From Amycolatopsis sp. CA-126428 (GTDB lineage: Bacteria; Actinomycetota; Actinomycetes; Mycobacteriales; Pseudonocardiaceae), in NCBI RefSeq assembly GCF_002904335.1, contig NZ_PPHF01000074.1, forward strand, positions 248,001 to 312,000: DNA of 64,000 bases, in the 5' to 3' direction. Below, one piece after another: positions 59,501 to 64,000 of the stretch. Made by a program: the position numbers and the translations under genes. Each line of letters begins with the position of its first letter. The first letter of the stretch is position 1. Below the pieces are notes generated by a model. It was not told the DNA's origin. It did not search any database and saw only the letters and a program-made list of their open reading frames with translations.

Positions 59501-60655
59501 GGCGTCTCGTGGTACCGGACCACGGCGGATCTCGACCTGCCGCGCGGGCAGGACACATCGCTCGGCCTGACCATCACCGACGACCCGGCGCGGCAGTACC
59601 GCGCGCTGATCTTCGTCAACGGCTGGCAGCTCGGCCAGTACGTCAACTACCTGGGGCCGCAGCACAGCTTCCCGATCCCGAACGGGATCCTCAACCCGAA
59701 CGGCCGCAACACGATCGCCGTCGCGGTGTGGAACCTCGACGGCAGCACCGGCGGCCTCGGCTCGATCGCCTGGACGAACTACGGCAGCTACCGCTCGCCG
59801 CTGACCGTCCGGCCGAACTCCTCGCCCGGCTACGACCCGGTGCGGTACGCGATGCCGCCGGCGCCGACGGCCGGGGTGTCGCTGACCGCGCCGGACACGG
59901 CGTCGGGCGGGCAGCCGTTCACCGCGTCGGCGACCGTGCGGGTGCCGGCGGGCGCGCCGCCGGCGTTCGACGTCAAGCCGGCGCTGACCGCGCCGGCCGG
60001 GTGGACCGTCGGCGCCGCCTCACCGCCCTCGGTCGCGCGGATCGACGGCGGCAAGTCGGCCACGTTCACCTGGACCGTGACCCCACCCGCCACTGTGGAC
60101 ACCGCCGCGCTGAAGGTCGCGGTGGCCTACCGGCAGGCGGGCCGAGCGGGCTCGGTGTCCGGCGAACGGATCGTGGGCGCGGTGCCCGCGGCGCCGCCCG
60201 CCGGGCAGGTGCCGGTCGGCTCCCTGCCCTTCCTCACCGCCACGAACGGCTGGGGCCCGGTCGAGCGTGACACCAGCAACGGCGAAGCGAGCGCGGGTGA
60301 CGGCAAGCCGATGACCATCGGCGGGGTGGCCTACGCCAAGGGGCTCGGCGTCCACGCGGCGAGCGACGTCCAGCTCTACCTGGCGGGCGCGTGCACCCGG
60401 CTGACGGCTTCGGTGGGCGTCGACGGCGAAACCGGCACCGGTGGCAGCGTGCGCTTCAGCGTCTCGGCCGACGGCGTCACCAAGGTGACGACGCCGGTGG
60501 TCCGCGGCGGGCAGGCCGCGGTGCCGGTCGACGTCGACGTCACCGGGGCCCAGGTGCTCGACCTGCTGGTGGACGACGGCGGTGACGGCAACGGGCAGGA
60601 CCACGCGGACTGGGCGGTGCCGACGCTGACCTGCACTACGCCGCCCGCTCGGTGA
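56552..60655 (+). CDS. Large secreted GH35 beta-galactosidase with NEW3 and NPCBM modules
   Basis: 1367 residues; ATG 56552 with GGAGG 7 nt upstream. Signal peptide (TLFTVLLSVLFAFAGVAVPSATAA), GH35 catalytic barrel (~35-380; WSGEFHSYRLP, RPGPYINAEVDGGGFPTWL) with acid/base Glu197 in QVENEYY and nucleophile Glu280 in LITAEFQGG. Beta domains follow, including a CBM-like module (~430-580) and jelly-roll domains (~850-1090) of fungal-type GH35. Then come a NEW3-like Ig domain (~1110-1200; VSLTAPDTASGGQPFTASATV) and a C-terminal NPCBM (~1230-1365; GVAYAKGLGVHAASDVQLYL). Hydrolyses terminal beta-galactosides in plant polymers. The last 20 bp overlap the convergent gene. Confidence 0.93.
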   Translation: MRAAQRCRTLFTVLLSVLFAFAGVAVPSATAALPVARPTHTVTYDGYSFLVDGSRTYLWSGEFHSYRLPSPDLWLDIFQKMKAAGFNATSLYFDWGYHSPKQGVYDFSGVRDLDKLLDMAQQAGLYVIARPGPYINAEVDGGGFPTWLSTTPGHTRSADPVYLKYSDEWQTQIDRIIARHQLTNGTGSVLAYQVENEYYNGNADGRAYMQHLEDKARADGITVPLVGNNNGTFNAGAAALDVDAADSYPQGFDCSNPTRWNGVPDISYDHVPGKPLITAEFQGGAFDPWGGPGYEKCAQLINDQFANVFYKQNIAVGATGQSFYMLHGGTSWGWSAIPQNYTSYDYGAAITEARQFDPKYAEDKLIGYFTQSVAPLTKTDGLAAAPLSDPALTDTARINPDTRTQFHTLRHSDSTSTATNTTSVALDLAAHAGYTYDDRAAEVGYTGTWSHVGPEVNYTGGDYQHTESFSNVTGDSVSIPFTGTGIRWVTSKDPSHGIADVYLDDAKVSSVDLYAAGKQNQITGYEVRDLAAGPHTLKIVVTGQKNAQATSPFVVVDAIDLLSGSTDYYPVVPQQPGTGVTLNGRQSKILVAGYDLGATRMQYSTSELMTSAAIGDRDVAVLYGDKGGPGETVLRFAKQPTVQVLGGAATSTWDAARGDLRLNYTHDGLTRVLVTAPGARPLLLLLADKATAATFWRQDTASGPILVRGTHLVRTAAEQYGLLSLTGDTGTDGAFEVFSAAKAVLWNGSWVPAKPTSSGSLTGTAPAASAVTLPALTGWKHQQESPESQPGFDDSAWPVADKETTNSSTALGTKPVLFADDYGFHTGNTWYRGHFTGDGKQTGITLASQSGGPAGAFSAWLNGVFLGSSTSPQHTFTFPAGSLHQGDNEISVLTVNMGHEEDYGASNGNKAARGLTAARLTGAALTSVTWRLQGVRGGETGLDPVRGPLNTGGLYGERAGWSLPGFPDRGWAPASLPAKDTTPGVSWYRTTADLDLPRGQDTSLGLTITDDPARQYRALIFVNGWQLGQYVNYLGPQHSFPIPNGILNPNGRNTIAVAVWNLDGSTGGLGSIAWTNYGSYRSPLTVRPNSSPGYDPVRYAMPPAPTAGVSLTAPDTASGGQPFTASATVRVPAGAPPAFDVKPALTAPAGWTVGAASPPSVARIDGGKSATFTWTVTPPATVDTAALKVAVAYRQAGRAGSVSGERIVGAVPAAPPAGQVPVGSLPFLTATNGWGPVERDTSNGEASAGDGKPMTIGGVAYAKGLGVHAASDVQLYLAGACTRLTASVGVDGETGTGGSVRFSVSADGVTKVTTPVVRGGQAAVPVDVDVTGAQVLDLLVDDGGDGNGQDHADWAVPTLTCTTPPAR

Positions 60656-61340
60656 GCGCGGGCACCGGCCGCAGGAAGAAGGTGGCGCGGACCTCGCGGC
60701 GTTCGCGCCACAGGTGGTACAGCGCGAGGCCGAAGATGATCGAGCCGACGACGTTCGCGATGAAGTGCCACCAGACGCGGTAGGTGGCCAGCCCCGGGCC
60801 CGGGTCGATGAGCCCGAAGAACGTCGACAGCCCGATCGCCCGGGGCGCGCCGAACCCGATCGACAGCGTCAGGACCAGGTGCTCCAGGCCGTGCAGGCCC
60901 TGCATCCAGACGCCCATCTTCGCCCAGCGGCGGGCGCGGGTGCCCAGCGCCCGCCGCGTGATCACCATGACCCCGGCCAGGCCGGCCAGGAAGAGGAAGT
61001 TGCCGGTCAGGTGCAGCAGCTCCATCCCGAACGTCGGCCGGTCCGGGAGCACCTGCTGCAGGCCGTTCGCCAGGCCGGTGCCCCACGGCGTCATCCAGGC
61101 CGGGGCGTTCGGGTGGCCGAGCCAGTACCCGACCTGGGCGACGTGCTCCTGGACGTGGCCGAGCTGACCGAGGACGCCGAAGCCGATCACCCCGACCGCA
61201 CCGCGATACACCCAGGGCCGCACCGGCCCGCGGTTGGCGTAGGCGAGGACGCCGACCGCCGTCCACATCGCCAGTGCCCAGAGCACCAGCAGCACCGCAC
61301 CCGCGGTGTCCCATCCCGACATCGACATCGGCATCGCCAT
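60636..61340 (-). CDS. Met/His-containing polytopic membrane protein, unknown family
   Basis: 234 residues, about 5-6 TM helices. The N-terminus is Met-rich (MAMPMSMSGWDT), and paired histidines fall in or beside helices (GHVQEHVAQVGYWLGHP, LLHLTGNFLF, GLHGLEHLVLTLS, VWWHFIANVVG). The ATG at 61340 has GGAGG 5 nt upstream; a GTG two codons earlier is less likely. The pattern could indicate heme or copper ligands, but no motif proves it. Its end overlaps the convergent galactosidase gene by 20 bp. An inverted repeat TTCCGG-N7-CCGGAA (61398-61416) lies upstream. Confidence 0.75.
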   Translation of the reverse strand: MAMPMSMSGWDTAGAVLLVLWALAMWTAVGVLAYANRGPVRPWVYRGAVGVIGFGVLGQLGHVQEHVAQVGYWLGHPNAPAWMTPWGTGLANGLQQVLPDRPTFGMELLHLTGNFLFLAGLAGVMVITRRALGTRARRWAKMGVWMQGLHGLEHLVLTLSIGFGAPRAIGLSTFFGLIDPGPGLATYRVWWHFIANVVGSIIFGLALYHLWRERREVRATFFLRPVPALTERAA

Positions 61341-61451
61341 GGCCACCTCCCGTGTCCGTCCCCTGGACGCTAACCGGGTGCCGGGCCGGCGGACGTCTTC
61401 CGGAGTGCGCCCGGAAACCGGGCAAACCGGTGCAGGCTCCTGGTTTTCCCC

Positions 61452-62069
61452 TCAGGTGAGGACAAGCCGGACGGCGAGGGCGGTGATCACGGCGCTCGAG
61501 ACGAGCGCCGTCGCCAGCCGGCCGCGCCGCCCGGTGAGGACGCGCCCGAGCAATGCGCCGCCGCCGGCGAGCGCGGCTTGCCAGCTCGCTGACGCGGCGA
61601 ACGCGGCGAGCACGAACACCGCCTGGTCGAGCAGCGGGACGGCGGCCCCGGCGCGGCCGCCGACCACCAGCGCGGTGAAGTAGACGACCGTGGCCGGGTT
61701 GACGAGCGTGACGCCCAGCAGGCTGACGTAGGCGCGGCCGGGGCCGAGCGGGGACACCGGCCGGGTGGCAGGGGCGCGGTGGGACCGCAGTGCCCGCAGG
61801 GCGCCGTGCGCCGCGAGGACGACCAGAACCGCCGCCGAGACCAGCCGCAGCGGTTCGGCGAACGGGGCGATGACGCCCGCGATCGCGGCCCCGCCGAGCA
61901 CGGCGACCAGCGCGTACACCCCGTCCGCCGTCGCGACGCCGAGAGCCGCGGCCAGGCCGGTCCGGAGCGACGTGCGGGCGGTGAGGGCCACCAGGTACGT
62001 CCCGACGGCCCCGACCGGGATCGCGATGCCGTAGCCGGCGACCAGGCCGGCGACCAGCGCGGCGCTCAC
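61452..62069 (-). CDS. LysE-family amino-acid/metabolite exporter
   Basis: 205 residues with six predicted TM helices. LysE features: the first helix with VAGYGIAIPVGAVGTYLVALTARTSLRTGLAAALGVATADGVYALVAVLGG (family form PGP...G...G.G...D), and LGVTLVNPATVVYFTALVVGG with the conserved NP. The start is taken as GTG 62069, although a GGAGG further upstream suggests the N-terminus might begin slightly earlier. Exported substrate unknown; the family handles lysine, arginine, homoserine and similar compounds. Confidence 0.85.
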   Translation of the reverse strand: MSAALVAGLVAGYGIAIPVGAVGTYLVALTARTSLRTGLAAALGVATADGVYALVAVLGGAAIAGVIAPFAEPLRLVSAAVLVVLAAHGALRALRSHRAPATRPVSPLGPGRAYVSLLGVTLVNPATVVYFTALVVGGRAGAAVPLLDQAVFVLAAFAASASWQAALAGGGALLGRVLTGRRGRLATALVSSAVITALAVRLVLT

Positions 62070-62287
62070 GGCACCGGCGTGATCGACCTCCGCGGGCGGC
62101 ACGGCTGCTGCTCGACCGGCGCGGTGGTGGCGGCGGTCGGCAGGAGCGGGGTGCGAGGCGTGGTCATGGCGCAGATCGTGGCCGCCGCCCGCCGGCGGGG
62201 GCAACCGGATTTTCCAGCCGGTGCGCTCCGGCGAGCTGTGCTTGAATCGCCCGGGGGGAGGCACTCGAGCGAGAGAGGGCTTTCACG

Positions 62288-63082
62288 ATGCGGGTCGACC
62301 TGAGCGGGAAGACGGCACTGGTCACCGGATCCACCCAGGGCATCGGTGCGGCGATCGCGACGGGCCTCGCGGCGGCGGGCGCGCGCGTCGCGATCAACGG
62401 CCGGAGCGAGACGGGTGTCCACAAGGCCATCGCGCGGCTGCGCGAGGAGGTCCCGGACGCGGACTTCCTGCCGGCGCCGGGCGACGTCTCCGAGGAGGCC
62501 GGCGCGGCCCAGGTGGTCGAAGAGGTGCCGGACGCCGACATCCTGGTCAACAACCTCGGCATCTTCGGCGCCCAGGAGCCCCTCGAGATCACCGACGCCG
62601 ACTGGCGGCGCTACTTCGAGGTCAACGTCCTGGCCGCGGTCCGGCTCACCCGCGCCTACCTGCCGGGCATGACCGACCGCGGCTGGGGCCGCATCCAGTA
62701 CATCGCCAGCGATTCCGCGATCGTCATCCCGGCCGAGATGATCCACTATGGAGTGTCGAAGACGGCGTTGCTCGGGGTGTCCCGCGGGTTCGCCAAGCAC
62801 GCGGCCGGCACCGGCGTCACGGTCAACGCGGTGATCGCGGGCCCGACCCACACCGGCGGCGTCGAGGACTTCGTCTACGAGCTCGTCGACAAGGACCTGC
62901 CGTGGGAGGAGGCGCAGCGCGAGTTCATGAAGCGGCACCGCCCGCAATCGCTGCTGCAGCGGCTGATCGAGCCCGAGGAGATCGCCCACCTGGTGGTGTA
63001 CCTGAGTTCCCCGTTCGCGTCGGCGACCACCGGCGCGGCGGTGCGGGTGGACGGCGGGTACGTCGACGCGATCGTGCCGTGA
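62288..63082 (+). CDS. Short-chain dehydrogenase/reductase
   Basis: 264 residues. Cofactor loop TGSTQGIGAAIATGL, NGRSETG suggesting NADP preference, NNLG in place of NNAG, Ser in IASDSAIV, YGVSK with Tyr/Lys, and VDGGYVDA near the C-terminus. The atypical NNLG and IQYIASDS pattern recurs in a subgroup of 3-oxoacyl-ACP-reductase-like proteins. Monocistronic, divergent from the LysE gene, with its own terminator. Confidence 0.92.
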   Translation: MRVDLSGKTALVTGSTQGIGAAIATGLAAAGARVAINGRSETGVHKAIARLREEVPDADFLPAPGDVSEEAGAAQVVEEVPDADILVNNLGIFGAQEPLEITDADWRRYFEVNVLAAVRLTRAYLPGMTDRGWGRIQYIASDSAIVIPAEMIHYGVSKTALLGVSRGFAKHAAGTGVTVNAVIAGPTHTGGVEDFVYELVDKDLPWEEAQREFMKRHRPQSLLQRLIEPEEIAHLVVYLSSPFASATTGAAVRVDGGYVDAIVP

Positions 63083-63105
63083 GGCCGCCGAGCCTCACGG
63101 CACGA
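63072..63105. terminator. Terminator overlapping the SDR stop codon
   Basis: A 14-bp perfect stem (TCGTGCCGTGAGGC / GCCTCACGGCACGA) with a 6-nt loop includes the TGA at 63080-63082 and lies between convergent genes. Confidence 0.75.
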
Positions 63106-63113
63106 CGAGTCGC

Positions 63114-64000
63114 TCAGGGGGTGATGGGGACGTTCGTCAGTCCCGAGCGGGCGTTCGTGACCGTGTTCGACGCGTACACCACGTTCGGGTTCGCCGCGCA
63201 CTTGGACACCGAACTGATCTTGATCGCGTAGTCGCCCACCCCGCCGAGGTCGGACTTGTTGTTGCGCCACACGTTGCCGCAGCCGTTGTCGAACGACGGG
63301 CTCGTGCTCGTGTTGTGGTTCTCGTAGCCGTTGGCGAACGTGCCGGGCGGGGCGAACGTGCCGGTGTTGCCTTCGATCGTGTAGCCGATGCCCTTGACGT
63401 CGATCCAGGAGTCCGCCGAGTTCTGGCCGGAGATCCCGCGGCCGTCGAAGGTGTTGCCCCGGATCACGCCGTCGAACGTGCCTTCCTTGACGTCGATCGG
63501 CTCGGCGGCGATGAACGGGCCGATGTGGTTGTCCAGCACCTGGATCCGGTCGCCGCGGTCGACACCGCCGGAGTTGCCGTGGCAGCCCCAGTTCGAGTTG
63601 GCCGAGCCGAGGTAGACGCCCTCGCCGTAGCCGGGCTGCACCAGGCCGGTGTAGGTGATCGTGGAGTTCTTCAGCACGCTGTCGGCCGACGAGCGGCGGA
63701 AGTGCACGCCCTCTTCGTCGATGTGGTGGACGGTGACACCGTCGATGGTGGTGTGCGGCGAGTTGTCCGCGACGATGCCCTTCTTCGAGTCCTGCACGGT
63801 GAACCCGCGCAGCGTCCAGTACGGCGCGTTCGCGAGCCAGAGGCCGTAGCCGGAGTCCCAGCCGGCGGTCGGTACCGGGCAGTCGGGGGCTTCGCCGGCG
63901 GGGCCGTCGTTGATCAGGACGGCGTTCGCCGGGCCGGAGAGGGTGATCGGCCTGGCCGCGGTGCCGGCCTTGGTGGTGACGAACGAGCCGCGGTAGGTGC
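63114..64000 (-). CDS. Right-handed parallel beta-helix protein, N-terminus outside window
   Basis: The frame is open from the window edge to the stop at 63114, about 295 residues. The distal sequence YRGSFVTTKAGTAARPITLSG and GYGLWLANAPYWTLRGFTVQDSKKGI begins a pectate-lyase-like beta-helix. Turns continue as HTTIDGVTVHHIDEEGVHFR, SVLKNSTITYTG, DRIQVLDNHIGPF and GVIRGNTFDGRGIS. It probably is an extracellular polysaccharide lyase or hydrolase-like protein, but the catalytic residues and signal peptide are not in view, so activity is unassigned. Cys in NWGCHG, NGCGN and KCAAN may form disulfides. Confidence 0.88.
   Translation of the reverse strand, partial: TYRGSFVTTKAGTAARPITLSGPANAVLINDGPAGEAPDCPVPTAGWDSGYGLWLANAPYWTLRGFTVQDSKKGIVADNSPHTTIDGVTVHHIDEEGVHFRRSSADSVLKNSTITYTGLVQPGYGEGVYLGSANSNWGCHGNSGGVDRGDRIQVLDNHIGPFIAAEPIDVKEGTFDGVIRGNTFDGRGISGQNSADSWIDVKGIGYTIEGNTGTFAPPGTFANGYENHNTSTSPSFDNGCGNVWRNNKSDLGGVGDYAIKISSVSKCAANPNVVYASNTVTNARSGLTNVPITP

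Noticed and set aside
56150-59665. 1171-residue minus-strand frame opposite the GH35 gene
   Set aside because: It is Val/Gly/Arg-rich with no domain, and lies fully opposite a gene with clear catalytic motifs.
3405-60105. Repeated CACAGTGG/CCACTGTG octamers, for example near 28689, 26039 and 60093, as a dispersed element
   Set aside because: The few copies are about what base composition predicts for both strands of 64 kb.
1-64000. CRISPR arrays, insertion sequences, integrases, attachment sites, tRNA or rRNA genes
   Set aside because: No regularly spaced repeats, transposase or recombinase motifs, or tRNA-like cloverleaf segments were noticed on reading.

Overview
The window is one high-GC (roughly 70% or more) actinobacterial chromosome segment. 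Frequent GTG/TTG starts, ATGA/GTGA overlaps between operon genes, a DasR-type chitobiose locus, many TetR/LacI regulators, large secreted glycosidases, and glutathionyl-hydroquinone-reductase and EtfD homologues all suggest a saprophytic soil actinomycete. I think a Pseudonocardiaceae member such as Amycolatopsis is most likely, but that is inference. I saw no rRNA, tRNA, CRISPR array, transposase, integrase or prophage.

Layout. 0-5.6 kb: the 3' part of a divergent GroEL, a membrane protein, a GNAT-TetR pair with three near-identical operators, and an epoxide hydrolase divergent from a WYL regulator. 5.6-10.2 kb: an SDR, a likely quinone-stress module (MarR, glutathionyl-hydroquinone reductase, divergent YceI), then a TetR divergent from a pentapeptide-type protein. 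10.2-19.5 kb: a LacI-controlled xyloside or gluco-oligosaccharide locus (intracellular GH31, ABC importer, LacI, divergent secreted GH3). 19.5-28.6 kb: methyltransferase, P450, secreted alpha/beta hydrolase, a PAS-GGDEF-degenerate EAL protein, an IYD-like nitroreductase, a Cys-rich orphan and an EtfD-like Fe-S membrane oxidoreductase. 28.7-33.5 kb: a shikimate/quinate catabolic locus (MHS transporter, TetR, shikimate dehydrogenase, 3-dehydroshikimate dehydratase fused to an HPPD-like domain). A 20-bp motif is shared by the transporter and operon promoters.

33.5-38.4 kb: a das-like aminosugar operon (binding protein, two permeases, GH3 beta-N-acetylhexosaminidase) behind two TGGT-N4-ACCA operators. 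38.5-42.9 kb: a secreted SH3-peptidase, a DUF2235 hydrolase, an MmcQ/YjbR protein, a secreted DUF1996 protein and a gene-poor gap. 42.9-49.9 kb: an SDR/TetR divergon, an ECF sigma factor, an FMN-binding protein, a DevS/DevR-like two-component system and a DUF1772/TetR divergon. 49.9-55.2 kb: a ferredoxin-reductase-type flavoprotein with GTP cyclohydrolase I, divergent from a Cys-rich winged-helix regulator; then an ECF sigma factor with its partner membrane protein, divergent from a penicillin-binding-type serine hydrolase. 55.3-64 kb: a LacI regulator and a very large secreted GH35 beta-galactosidase, a membrane protein, a LysE exporter, an SDR and the 3' part of a secreted beta-helix protein.

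The common theme is plant and fungal biomass use: xylosides, galactosides, chitin oligomers, and quinate or shikimate leading to protocatechuate. Each system sits beside its own repressor and visible operators. Strong hairpin terminators separate most convergent neighbours. I found no single unmistakably new system. The best leads are the shikimate regulon motif, the FolE/flavoprotein/Cys-rich regulator divergon, the three-operator GNAT-TetR unit, and the das-like promoter.
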